Shown piece by piece: positions 27,439 to 34,798 of a stretch of DNA of 34,798 bases. Made by a program: the position numbers and the translations under genes. The stretch is from assembly GCA_944325335.1 (NCBI GenBank), contig CALUZR010000038.1, forward strand, positions 1 to 34,798, given 5' to 3'. The notes below the pieces were generated by a model. It was not told the DNA's origin, did not search any database, and worked only from the letters and a program-made list of their open reading frames with translations. The number at the start of each line of letters is the position of its first letter. Within the stretch, counting starts at the first letter, position 1. The DNA is from an uncultured Parabacteroides sp. (GTDB lineage Bacteria > Bacteroidota > Bacteroidia > Bacteroidales > Tannerellaceae).

Positions 27439-27798
27439 AAAAAAACGTGCAAAATGGTGTCCGGTCGACCCGCAAGGGGTTTGCAAGGCTTGCAAAATGG
27501 AATCTGGTCCACCAAATGGGGTTTGCACGGCTTACGAAATAGGTTTTTGTCGCCCCGCAAGGGGTTTGCACGACTTGCAAAATGGAATCTGGTGCACCAA
27601 ATGGGGTTTGCATGGCTTGCAAAATGGAATTTGGTCCACCAAAAAGGACTTTGCACGGCTTGCAAACTGGTTTCTGGTCCGCAAAAAGGTATTTTGCACG
27701 GTTTGCATGCTATTTTCTGGCAACCTGCAAGTATTTTACAAGCCTTGCAAACCCCTTGCGGGTCGACCTGCCACCATTTTGCACGCCTTGCGAACCCT
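27439..27798. repeat. Array of about nine 42/43-bp repeats closed by 56-bp inverted ends
   Basis: The word TTGCAmGGCTTGCAAAATGG recurs, more or less decayed, at 27481, 27523, 27566, 27608, 27651, 27694, 27736 and 27779, with one earlier partial unit at about 27439. The spacing alternates between 42 and 43. Within units the palindrome TTGCAAGGCTTGCAA alternates at half-period (~21 bp) with TGGTCCACCA or GGTCGACC. The first ~56 bp (27447-27502) recur inverted at the end (27731-27786). All frames lack stops, which creates false ORFs. The remaining 27331-27438 shows nothing. Confidence 0.85.
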
Positions 27799-27832
27799 TT
27801 TCTTTAAGACTGCAAGTAGTTTGCAACGTGTG

Positions 27833-27862
27833 AAAAGCCCCAGATTCGAAGAATCCAGGGCC
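27833..27862 (-). terminator. Terminator of the 703-aa surface-protein gene
   Basis: On the minus strand GGCCCTGGATTC pairs with GAATCTGGGGCT (12 bp with some G-U pairs, TTC loop), followed by four Ts. The bases between it and the stop codon match those behind the gene at 13114. Confidence 0.75.
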
Positions 27863-27904
27863 ACATTCACTAATAAAACATATTTCGGGCGATTCGCATC
27901 GGCC

Positions 27905-30016
27905 TTAATTCTTTAGCTTAAATACCTTTTCGCCTATTCTTACAATATAGATGCCACGATTTACATTATAAGATTGCAAGCCTACCTGCTTCGCATGCTT
28001 GATGATGACACCAGACATGCTGATGATTGTCACCTCTTCGCGATTCGGCGTGTAGATATAGATGCTACCATCCTTGGCATAGGCTTTGACACCTTCTGCA
28101 TCTTCAATGCCTGTTGGTTCCTCTTCGGGCATAGTCGCATCGAGGGCACGGATATAGATGTCGGTGTAAATATTCTTGATGATATACTCGCCCGGCTGCA
28201 CTCCTTCCAGTTCCTTCAAGTCTTGCCAGTATCCGAACAGGCCGCGCTTGTATTCGAAGCGCATGTCGGTGGTGTCGCATTCGGCTTGGATGGTGAGATA
28301 GGCACTAACTTGATGTCCCTCTGCCACTACATCCTTGCTTACCTCTATATCCAGACCGGGACAGATGGTGTCTACATATATATTATAGTATTTGATCGGG
28401 CGCTGGGGTTTGTCGATGCCAGTGTTGCCTTGGTCGTCGTCTTCATCGCCGGGTTGTTCAGGTTCTTCTTCTGGTTCATCAATAATCTTTGCCGACAAAG
28501 TTATCGTCGCATTCTCATCAGCATCTGCACTATTTACAATATAAGTAAGACCCGTAGCGACTAAATCTTCTCCTTTATACCAACCGATCGTTTTCCCTTC
28601 TTCGAGCGTTAAATCTTCGAAAGGAGCAATTTCAGTTTCTTTATTTACATAAGGAAGATATGTGCCTACTTTTACTTCTTCCGAACTTAAATCCAGTTTA
28701 TAAACTTCTGTTCCCTCATTACCTAAATCGATTAGAACAGGATGTGCGTCCGTTCCGATTCGTTGGCCATAGCCGCCTTTATGCAATAGCCAAGCTACTT
28801 CGCCGCTTAGGAAAGTATCTTCTTCTTTTTCGGTAGCTCCTGTTATTGATATTGGAAACAGAAAAGGAGTTTCATTAAGATCCAAAGTATATCCTATATT
28901 ATCTACTGACTTTTGGTAATATGTATTAGATGCCTCAACATTCTTTGAATATGCTATTCCTATAATATTCCCTGCACATCCTGCCGGATCTTTTGCATTT
29001 ATTTGCCCCTTATTATAACAAAATTCAAATCTGCTATTTGAACTATTTGAATTTCCTGAAATTCCTCCTAAACCATAAAAAGCAAGGAAACTCATTTCTG
29101 ATATATCTAGATCTTCAATAATTAATGTACCTATATTATAACAACTACTCAGATCCTTATCGTAGGAACCAACAACTCCTCCAATAAACATAATTACCGT
29201 CTTATTCTCGATTTCTCCTCCGTTAATATTAATTGTTCCACTATTATAGCAATTTTGAAGGTTGTTAGTTATAGAGCCTACTACACCACCAATGGCATAA
29301 CTTGCCGGATAATTCTGAGAATACATACCTTCTATTTTCAACTTTAAATCCCCTTCATTATAACTATTGACAATAGTTCCTGAACTGCTGCCACAAAGTC
29401 CTCCCATTTCTACACTTGAACCTTGACGATTTTTAAAACTACTTATAAGCAATCCCTTGTTATAACAATTTTCTATTATTCCTTCATTTATTCCACAAAT
29501 AGCCCCCATTGTCAATGACGATGCACCACCGCTATCTTCTTTTTCTTCTAAGGTTCCTTCATTCCAACAATTACTAATTGTTCCTTCATTTGTAAAGGTC
29601 AATATAGAAAATACAGCTCCTGCTTTTGTAGAAGAAACTCCTCCAAAATAGCTGTCTTTAATTCCCAAATTTTTAACTACACCTTCTTTCTTTATTGAAT
29701 GAAATAGAGCATGCTGTTTTGAATAGAGTCCACTGATTGTTTTATTGTTCCCATCAAAAGTGCCACTATAATTTCTTATCATGAATTTCCATTCTTTTTC
29801 AGGGACAGGTGCATTTAAAAGCCCTTCTTCATTTAATACGTTTTCATTGATGACAATGTTTTCCATCAATATTGCATTCACAGTAGGATCTGTCTCTGCT
29901 TTCGTTGCAAAGTCATACAAATCTCCCGCTGTCTTAATCTGTACAGTTTCTGCCCAAACCGCATTCCCGACTATCGTCAAGAATACGAATACTAAAGTTG
30001 TTATTCGTTTAATCAT
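27905..30016 (-). CDS. Secreted GLUG-repeat surface protein with type IX-like tail
   Basis: A 703-residue exported protein with a signal peptide (about 1-22, cut after VWAE). After a helical start comes a GLUG-type beta-helix region (about 75-385). It opens with GTFDGNNKTISGLY and carries repeated cores such as NCWNEGTL, NCYNKGLL, NSYNEGDL, NCYNSGTI, SCYNIGTL and FCYNKGQI, each spaced by G-rich turns (MGGLCGSSSG, IGGVVGS). GLUG repeats occur in surface adhesins and IgA peptidases. A small Ig-like part and a Glu/Asp-rich linker (EEPEEEPEQPGDEDDDQ) follow. The last ~165 residues (from RPIKYYNIYVDT) are clearly homologous to the tail of the 1303-aa protein; 35 of the last 43 residues are the same. 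Surface display through a type IX-like route is inference. Confidence 0.85.
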   Translation of the reverse strand: MIKRITTLVFVFLTIVGNAVWAETVQIKTAGDLYDFATKAETDPTVNAILMENIVINENVLNEEGLLNAPVPEKEWKFMIRNYSGTFDGNNKTISGLYSKQHALFHSIKKEGVVKNLGIKDSYFGGVSSTKAGAVFSILTFTNEGTISNCWNEGTLEEKEDSGGASSLTMGAICGINEGIIENCYNKGLLISSFKNRQGSSVEMGGLCGSSSGTIVNSYNEGDLKLKIEGMYSQNYPASYAIGGVVGSITNNLQNCYNSGTININGGEIENKTVIMFIGGVVGSYDKDLSSCYNIGTLIIEDLDISEMSFLAFYGLGGISGNSNSSNSRFEFCYNKGQINAKDPAGCAGNIIGIAYSKNVEASNTYYQKSVDNIGYTLDLNETPFLFPISITGATEKEEDTFLSGEVAWLLHKGGYGQRIGTDAHPVLIDLGNEGTEVYKLDLSSEEVKVGTYLPYVNKETEIAPFEDLTLEEGKTIGWYKGEDLVATGLTYIVNSADADENATITLSAKIIDEPEEEPEQPGDEDDDQGNTGIDKPQRPIKYYNIYVDTICPGLDIEVSKDVVAEGHQVSAYLTIQAECDTTDMRFEYKRGLFGYWQDLKELEGVQPGEYIIKNIYTDIYIRALDATMPEEEPTGIEDAEGVKAYAKDGSIYIYTPNREEVTIISMSGVIIKHAKQVGLQSYNVNRGIYIVRIGEKVFKLKN

Positions 30017-30089
30017 AAATTTGGAATTTAAGTTGTTAATAAATTAATTCTTTCAGATTGTATGCATTTACCAACAACTAAACGGGCAT

Positions 30090-30352
30090 AAAAAAAGTGC
30101 GGGTTTGTTGTTCTTTTATCAAGTCGAAGGCATCGCCAAACGCCCATCCTATCAATATAAAACAACAGCCCGCACTCTATGCTATTAGGTACACCTTTCC
30201 CTTACAGAAAATGTTATAGCATGAGTGCAAGCATTCTTGTTTATTATTCCGATAGGATAAAATTTGGCGAATTTTTCGACTTGGAATAATATCGTAAATG
30301 CTTTAACTCAATATGTAATATCCGCTAAGATTCCGCTGAATCTCGTTCGGAA
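30090..30352 (-). ncRNA. Structured 5' leader RNA with terminator/antiterminator layout, copy B
   Basis: Same architecture as the leader at 17120-17388. The terminator-like stem pairs AGTGCGGG (30096-30103) with CCCGCACT (30169-30176), extended by TTGTTGTT/AACAACA and followed by a seven-T run. Hairpin Y is stronger here: GCACTC and ATGCTAT (30172-30185) pair with ATAGCAT and GAGTGC (30216-30228) with one bulged base. The long-range arms are 30119-30153 and 30251-30283. Where A has TGATCAG and ATCACATC, B has AAGTCGAA and ATCCTATC, with matching changes in both arms. The start codon of the GLUG gene lies about 75 bases after the T-run. Confidence 0.7.
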
Positions 30353-30357
30353 TGCCG

Positions 30358-30365
30358 CAAAGTTA
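30358..30365 (-). promoter_or_regulatory. Promoter -7 box (TAACTTTG) of leader B
   Basis: Identical to the box at leader A, including the preceding TATCCTTCC and the following CGGCATTCC. The rest of 30366-30513 shows no other clear feature. Confidence 0.65.
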
Positions 30366-30513
30366 GGAAGGATATTCGGAATATCCATAAAAAATGAAAA
30401 GAAAATGAGATTGATTCGTACAATCTACCCCCAAAGGCATAAAAAAGATGCCCCGACAAACCGGAGCGCCCCAGATTATAAAAGGGAGCCTATTCGCAAT
30501 CCGATATTTTTCG

Positions 30514-30521
30514 TACATTTG
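30514..30521 (+). promoter_or_regulatory. Promoter -7 box (TACATTTG) of the ATPase operon
   Basis: TACATTTG followed by C, 29 bases before the ATPase start codon. It drives the pair of overlapping genes. Confidence 0.65.
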
Positions 30522-30550
30522 CAATACATTATATTATACCCAATAAGACC

Positions 30551-31606
30551 ATGGACAGGATAAAAATCGAAGGATATAAGTCGTTCAAAGCAATAGATTT
30601 GAACCTAAACCCCATCAACATACTGATCGGGGCCAACGGTTCGGGGAAAAGTAACTTTTTGTCGTTCTTTGAGTTTTTGAACCGGATGTACGAACAGAAA
30701 CTTACCGAATATGTAGCGCTGAACGGCGGAGTTGACAAATTCTTTTTCCAAGGAAGCAAAACGACGGAAAGCATCAACGCCCGGATTTACTTCACCTCGA
30801 ACGCCTATTCTTTCCAGCTCAAAGAAGGGGATGGCCAATTTGTCGTGACCCAAGAAATGCTGGGGTATCATTCTACTTATTACGAAATTGGGAATTACCG
30901 AAACGAAGCCTGCATCAAATCATATCAGGGCCTTTCGCGCGGCGATTATATTAAAAGGTATTTGGAAGAGGTAAAGAAATATCACTTCCATGATACTGGC
31001 AAGAGTTCCCCATTCACGAAGGAAAGCCACGTCGTAAACGATTCCTACTTTCTCTACGAAAAGGGGGAAAACTTGGCGGCATTCCTTTGGGGAATCCAAC
31101 AAAACAATCCGATAGTATACAAGCGAATCATCCGGGTTATCCAAAGCATAGCGCCTTACTTCAATGACTTCTATTTCAAAGCAAGCGCTTCGGATACAGT
31201 TAGATTACAATGGACAGACAAATTCAGTTCTACGATTTATGGACCGACGGACTTTTCAGACGGTACCATACGGTTTATTGCATTGGCAACATTGTTCCTC
31301 CAACCTGAACCGCCCAAAGTAATTATTATCGACGAGCCAGAGCTTGGCTTACATCCACTGGCAATCCAAAAACTGAGCGGCCTTATTAAATCCGCAGCGG
31401 CTAAAGGTACACAAGTCATCCTTGCCACTCAAAGTTGCGACTTGATAAGCCTTTTTGAAGCAGAAGATATCATAACCGTCAATCAAGAAAACGGAAACAC
31501 CGTCATGAACAGGCTGGATGAAAAGGAGCTAAAAACGTGGTTGGAAGATTATACATTGGGAGAATTGTGGAAGCAAAACATATTGAAAGGAGGACAACCA
31601 AAATGA
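30551..31606 (+). CDS. AAA ATPase of the RloA/OLD-like group (AAA_21)
   Basis: A 351-residue ATPase of the SMC/RecF-like ABC type. Walker A is GANGSGKS (27-34) in INILIGANGSGKSNFLSF. The signature is FSDGTIRF (235-242), Walker B is KVIIIDEPELGLHP (256-269) and the switch region reads ILATQS. The insert between (about 60-220) is short and has no coiled coil, so the protein is not a repair SMC. Related ATPases (RloA, AbiL-, PARIS- and OLD-like) work with a TOPRIM or nuclease partner against phages. The next gene overlaps this one by ATGA and encodes such a partner. I infer a two-gene defence module; the exact type cannot be named from sequence alone. Confidence 0.88.
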   Translation: MDRIKIEGYKSFKAIDLNLNPINILIGANGSGKSNFLSFFEFLNRMYEQKLTEYVALNGGVDKFFFQGSKTTESINARIYFTSNAYSFQLKEGDGQFVVTQEMLGYHSTYYEIGNYRNEACIKSYQGLSRGDYIKRYLEEVKKYHFHDTGKSSPFTKESHVVNDSYFLYEKGENLAAFLWGIQQNNPIVYKRIIRVIQSIAPYFNDFYFKASASDTVRLQWTDKFSSTIYGPTDFSDGTIRFIALATLFLQPEPPKVIIIDEPELGLHPLAIQKLSGLIKSAAAKGTQVILATQSCDLISLFEAEDIITVNQENGNTVMNRLDEKELKTWLEDYTLGELWKQNILKGGQPK

Positions 31607-32256
31607 AAAGACTGGTTATTGTTTGCGAAGGCCCTACCGAACAAGAATTTTGCAAAGATATACTTACAAGCTATTTCCTGGAAAAGGGAATATGGCTCGA
31701 AGCACCTACTATCAAACATTCAAACGGAGGTATAGTTGCATGGGATACATTAAAGAAACAATTAGTTAACCATCTAAATGAAGGAGACGTGTTGGTCTCT
31801 TTACTGATAGATTATTATCAAATCAAAGATTCATACAATTTTCCGGGGTGGGCAGAAAGCAAAAGAATAGAAAACATCTTTGACAGGATGTATTTTCTTT
31901 TTGACAAGATGAAGGAAGGTATAGGAGCAAAGTACCAAGCCCGATTTATTCCTTATATACAACTCCATGAATTCGAAGGCTTGTTATTTAGCGATATCAC
32001 GGTTTTCCCTCAGAATTTCACAAAAGATGAATTAGATTTTGGCATTTTGGAAGATGCTATCCAAAAATCAAATACGCCAGAGGAGATAAACAATGCTCCC
32101 CATACAGCGCCTTCCGAACGCTTAAAACGAGCTATAAAAGGATATGATAAAATCGTCTATGGCTCTTGTTTGGCTTCAGAGATTGGTTTAGAGACGATTA
32201 GATATAAATGTAAACTGTTCAACAATTGGATTGAAAGAATCGAAAGCTATAAATAA
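31603..32256 (+). CDS. DUF4276-like, TOPRIM-type partner of the ATPase
   Basis: A 217-residue protein whose ATG overlaps the ATPase stop codon (ATGA), showing translational coupling. It opens with LVIVCEGPTEQEFCKDIL, the glutamate motif of TOPRIM-like nucleases of the DUF4276 and RloB groups, followed by LVSLLIDYYQIKD as the likely acidic second motif and by QLHEFEGLLFSDI, characteristic of DUF4276. The C-terminal part is helical, with APSERLKRAIKGYDK. By analogy with other ATPase/TOPRIM pairs it would cut nucleic acid or tRNA when the ATPase senses a phage. The longer open frame upstream lies inside the ATPase gene and is not used. Confidence 0.85.
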   Translation: MKRLVIVCEGPTEQEFCKDILTSYFLEKGIWLEAPTIKHSNGGIVAWDTLKKQLVNHLNEGDVLVSLLIDYYQIKDSYNFPGWAESKRIENIFDRMYFLFDKMKEGIGAKYQARFIPYIQLHEFEGLLFSDITVFPQNFTKDELDFGILEDAIQKSNTPEEINNAPHTAPSERLKRAIKGYDKIVYGSCLASEIGLETIRYKCKLFNNWIERIESYK

Positions 32257-32311
32257 AGTTAAACAGAGAAAGAAAAGTGCCAGAAAGTTATGCTGCATAA
32301 CATAAAATGTA

Positions 32312-32319
32312 TACTTTTG
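32312..32319 (+). promoter_or_regulatory. Promoter -7 box (TACTTTTG) of a short leader or RNA
   Basis: TACTTTTG followed by C, 55 bases after the DUF4276 stop codon. A small palindrome TTATG-CTG-CATAA (32288-32300) lies just upstream, where an operator or -33 box would be. Confidence 0.65.
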
Positions 32320-32324
32320 CACTG

Positions 32325-32395
32325 TGTTTTTCATGGTATTAGATTTAAGGTTAGCAATGAAGATTGGTTGTCGGGATGACAACCTTTTCTTTTTT
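32325..32395 (+). ncRNA. Short predicted transcript (about 70 nt) ending in a terminator
   Basis: The stretch between the promoter at 32312 and the terminator at 32366 contains no ORF worth naming. A transcript of about 70 nt would result. It looks to me like a leader sequence that recurs in Bacteroides genomes (GGTATTAGATTTAAGGTTA...), but I cannot check that here. It may be a small RNA or a conditional leader of the TPR gene downstream, which has its own promoter at 32450. Confidence 0.45.
32366..32395 (+). terminator. Intrinsic terminator of the short transcript
   Basis: GGTTGTC pairs with GACAACC around GGGAT and is followed by TTTTCTTTTTT. Confidence 0.85.
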
Positions 32396-32449
32396 ATAGA
32401 CTTACCTCATTTTAGCGGCTTGCGATTCGCTTCCTATCTTTTTATTTCC

Positions 32450-32457
32450 TATCTTTG
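32450..32457 (+). promoter_or_regulatory. Promoter -7 box (TATCTTTG) of the large TPR gene
   Basis: TATCTTTG followed by CC, 23 bases before the start codon. The word TTCCTATCTTT occurs here and 17 bases earlier. Confidence 0.7.
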
Positions 32458-32480
32458 CCTTCGCTAAGAAGAATGAAGGA

Positions 32481-34652
32481 ATGACAATCATTGAAATCAA
32501 CAAGACTTACAACCGTATTATCGGACGGTTAGAACGGAAAGAGCTTAAAAGCACTTTCGACGAATTGCAAGGGTTAATTGCCGGAACGGGCGAATATGTG
32601 TTTCAAGACCAGCTCGACCGGTGGCAGGATACCTATAAATATATGTTGCATTACCGCATGAATGGTGTCCAAGACCCGATGCAGGAACAGATTTACCGCC
32701 AAGTGCAAGCGGCTTGCTATGAATTGGCCGACCGAGTAAAGCAAAAAGGACTGGCGGTGGATTCGCCCACCAGCTTTTATAGCCAACGACGGATGCAAAA
32801 GGTGACTTCGATACGCGGATTGCACGAAGTCTTGTCGAACAGCCAAGATATGGCTCAAACAGAAGGGAATAAAGCAAGCAAGCAACAGATGGAAGCCGCA
32901 TGTGCGACGCTCTTCCAATATGTCTGGGTATCAGGATTCCTTTCGACGGAAGAAGCGAGCGAGCTGCGCGCCATCCTGAGCGACGAGGAATTGCCCGTCC
33001 ACGTGGGATGCCAAATGGTATCTGCCCTTTTGTTGGGTCTGAACGAGTTTTTCGATGCAACCAAGATGGAATTGCTCTTCGACGCGGCGGCTTCCCGTGA
33101 ACCGGAAATTTCCGTCCGCGCCCTGATCGTCCTCTTGCTGATGCTCTACAAGTACCGCCGGCGGATGCACTTATATCCCCAACTGGATAATCGGCTCCAT
33201 GCCCTTGCGGAAACGTATCCTTCGTTTACGAAAACATTGTTGCAAATTACGTTGCGCTTTATCCTTGCTCGCGAGACGGAGAAGATTTCCAACAAACTAC
33301 AGAACGAAATCCTCCCCGAAATGATGAAATTGAACGAAACTCTCGGGAAGAAAATCAACCTGAAAGACCTCACGCCCGAACAACTGAGCGACGAGATGAA
33401 CCCCGAATGGCAAGACGCCATTTTCGCCGATTCAGACTTGGCCAAGAAGATGACCGAGTTCAGCGAATTGCAACTCGAAGGCGCCGACGTGCTCCATTCG
33501 ACGTTCGTACACCTAAAGAATTATCCCTTCTTCCGCGAGGTAAGCAATTGGTTCCTGCCTTTCAGCACTGCCCATTCAGCATTGGAAGGCACGCCCAAAA
33601 GTCGGGAATTGACGCTAATTGATACGGTCATGGACGCCTCGTTCATGTGTAATTCAGATAAATACTCACTCTTTCTTAGCATGATGAGCCTACCCGAAAG
33701 CGCACGGAAGATGATGCTGACGCAATTAGACGGACAAGCTGCCGAGATGATCCAACAAAACAAAGAAGAACTGCTGGGTAAACGCTCGAAGACGGAGCTC
33801 ATCGCCGGGCAATATGTACAGGATTTGTACCGTTTCTTCAAGCTCTATCCGCGACATTTGGATTTCGACGACCTCTTTGCTTATCCGCTCGATTTCCACA
33901 ACTTACCGACGTTGACGCCATTTATCTCAGACGAAGAAAGTCTCTCGGCTATTGCAGCTTACTATTTGCAGAAGAATTATTTCCAAGATGCGTTGACTGT
34001 ATTCACGCGGTTGGTGGAAATGAATCCTGAAGACGATGTACTGTTCCAAAAAACAGGGTATTGCCGACAGATGACAAACGACATCGCAGGTGCTTTGCAA
34101 GACTATCTCCATGCCGACCTCCTGAACCCGCGAAGTAAATGGGTTATCCGCCGCATTGCCGGTTGTTATCGAACCTTGAAGCAACCAGACAAAGCATTAG
34201 AATATTACCATCGGTATGAGACACTTAGCCCTGATAACCTCTCCGTGCAAATCAGTATTGGACATTGCCATTTGGAATTGAAAGATTATAACGAAGCATT
34301 GAAATATTTCTATAAGGTTGATTACTTGGACACGGAAAGCCACAAGGCATGGCGACCCATCGCTTGGTGTTCATTCCTGACCGGGAAATATGATCAAGCC
34401 CGTCATTATTACCGCAAGATATTGGACGATAAGCCCAATATGCAAGATTTCCTAAACGCCGGACATACCGAATGGGCCCTCCAGAGCATGACGCAAGCCA
34501 TCGCTTACTATAAAGAAGCTATCCGAAAGGAAAACGGCGATTGGGACAAGTTCTATGAACAGTTCAAACAGGACATTCCCGATTTGGAAAAAGCGGGCAT
34601 CGAGCAAGACGAAATCCCACTCCTGCTCGACGAAGTGCGGTATCAATATTGA
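32481..34652 (+). CDS. Large tetratricopeptide-repeat protein
   Basis: A 723-residue cytosolic protein without signal peptide. The first ~480 residues are helical and not recognisable as a named domain; the last part (about 490-690) holds TPR repeats, with YFQDALTVFTRLVEMNPEDDVLFQKTGYC, GALQDYLHADLLNPRSKWVIRRIAGCY, PDKALEYYHRYETLSPDNLSVQISIGHC and YNEALKYFYKVDYLD. Such proteins usually scaffold complexes. The start at 32481 fits the promoter 23 bases upstream. I do not recognise a more precise function. The 23-bp palindrome array starts 22 bases after its stop codon. Confidence 0.85.
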   Translation: MTIIEINKTYNRIIGRLERKELKSTFDELQGLIAGTGEYVFQDQLDRWQDTYKYMLHYRMNGVQDPMQEQIYRQVQAACYELADRVKQKGLAVDSPTSFYSQRRMQKVTSIRGLHEVLSNSQDMAQTEGNKASKQQMEAACATLFQYVWVSGFLSTEEASELRAILSDEELPVHVGCQMVSALLLGLNEFFDATKMELLFDAAASREPEISVRALIVLLLMLYKYRRRMHLYPQLDNRLHALAETYPSFTKTLLQITLRFILARETEKISNKLQNEILPEMMKLNETLGKKINLKDLTPEQLSDEMNPEWQDAIFADSDLAKKMTEFSELQLEGADVLHSTFVHLKNYPFFREVSNWFLPFSTAHSALEGTPKSRELTLIDTVMDASFMCNSDKYSLFLSMMSLPESARKMMLTQLDGQAAEMIQQNKEELLGKRSKTELIAGQYVQDLYRFFKLYPRHLDFDDLFAYPLDFHNLPTLTPFISDEESLSAIAAYYLQKNYFQDALTVFTRLVEMNPEDDVLFQKTGYCRQMTNDIAGALQDYLHADLLNPRSKWVIRRIAGCYRTLKQPDKALEYYHRYETLSPDNLSVQISIGHCHLELKDYNEALKYFYKVDYLDTESHKAWRPIAWCSFLTGKYDQARHYYRKILDDKPNMQDFLNAGHTEWALQSMTQAIAYYKEAIRKENGDWDKFYEQFKQDIPDLEKAGIEQDEIPLLLDEVRYQY

Positions 34653-34674
34653 CCCAGCCTTCGATACTGTCTCC

Positions 34675-34722
34675 ATCTGCCCGAGATACCCTCTCCCATC
34701 TGCAGCAGATCCCTTCTGACAT
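34675..34722. repeat. 23-bp periodic palindrome array, second copy, cut off by the end repeat
   Basis: ATCTGCCCGAGAT (34675) and ATCTGCAGCAGAT (34698) with the spacer CCCTTCTGAC repeat the first two units of the array at 17807, again 23 bp apart. The third unit starts at 34721 but after AT the sequence changes into the 73-bp end repeat. The array was therefore probably interrupted by the repeated element. Confidence 0.85.
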
Positions 34723-34794
34723 CGGGTCAGCGGAAAATTTATGTGGATAAGAGGAGTAAAAGTTGTACCTTTGTCGCATGAATGAATCCGTTTT
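34722..34794. repeat. Right copy of the 73-bp terminal inverted repeat
   Basis: Inverted copy of positions 1-73 with one mismatch. It carries CGGGTCAGCGG at its inner edge, the DnaA-box-like TGTGGATAA (34742-34750) and a TACCTTTG promoter (34766-34773) pointing outward. Confidence 0.85.
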
Positions 34795-34798
34795 ATAC
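34778..34798 (+). CDS. Partial ORF leaving the window, start only (MNESVLY)
   Basis: Seven codons at the right edge, preceded by the -7 box TACCTTTG only four bases before the ATG. It matches the start at the left edge. A transposase of the flanking element is the best guess; the function cannot be read from seven residues. Confidence 0.3.

Noticed and set aside
27264..27665. N-terminal extension of CutC
   Set aside because: It runs through the stop-free array and past the cutC promoter; the family length fits the start at 27263.
27359..27916. 185-aa repeat protein over the 42/43-bp array
   Set aside because: The alternating 42/43 spacing shifts the frame between units, several frames on both strands are open, and no promoter or ribosome-binding site precedes it.

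Overview
The window looks like chromosomal DNA from a Bacteroidales bacterium, most likely Parabacteroides or a close relative (Tannerellaceae). Three things point there: promoters of the Bacteroidetes type (TTTG, about 19-20 bp, TAnnTTTG) rather than -35/-10 boxes; the Bacteroidetes gene order OMP - TPR - lptC - CNNM/GldE-like - ppiD; and two large secreted proteins with type IX secretion-like C-terminal tails. I see no tRNA, rRNA, CRISPR array or complete insertion sequence. The two window ends are inverted copies of one 73-bp sequence (one mismatch) that reads outward into the start of an ORF, so the piece is probably bounded by two copies of a mobile or repeated element.

Layout. 1-300: repeat end plus a 40-bp periodic array. 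385-3765 (-): secreted GH2 beta-galactosidase. 3869-4426 (-): DUF3332-type lipoprotein, divergent from an ABC-F ATPase (4518-6455, +). 6884-9873 (+): a Trp/Tyr-rich then Ser/Arg/Gly-rich secreted protein followed by an OmpP1/FadL-type barrel. 10127-10980 (+): ECF sigma factor and a 55-aa protein. 11060-13015 (+): rpe and a short ComEC-like protein. 13114-17025 (-): 1303-aa MBG-like surface protein with a long structured leader. 17573-17782 (+): a 69-aa protein resembling an antitoxin N-terminus. 17964-19316 (-): ThrE-type exporter. 19419-26387 (-): ppiD, CNNM/GldE-like, lptC, TPR and OMP genes. 26535-27263 (-): cutC. 27439-27798: 42/43-bp array. 27905-30016 (-): 703-aa GLUG-type surface protein with the same kind of leader. 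30551-32256 (+): AAA ATPase plus DUF4276/TOPRIM-like pair, a probable phage-defence or nuclease module. 32481-34652 (+): large TPR protein.

Two things stand out. First, the two surface-protein genes share an envelope-exporting cassette: the same ~270-nt 5' leader, the same C-terminal ~165 residues and the same 3' flank, around unrelated central domains. Each leader starts at a good promoter and ends in a terminator-like hairpin with a U-run about 90 nt before the start codon. Upstream segments can pair with the terminator arm and loop, and the pairing segments differ between the two loci while staying complementary within each locus. That is the mark of a conserved RNA switch or attenuator.

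Second, at least eight intergenic spots carry different short tandem arrays of palindromes whose periods are all about two (20-23 bp) or four (40-43 bp) helical turns. In four plus-strand genes the array starts 22-25 nt after the stop codon. I do not recognise this as a described element.
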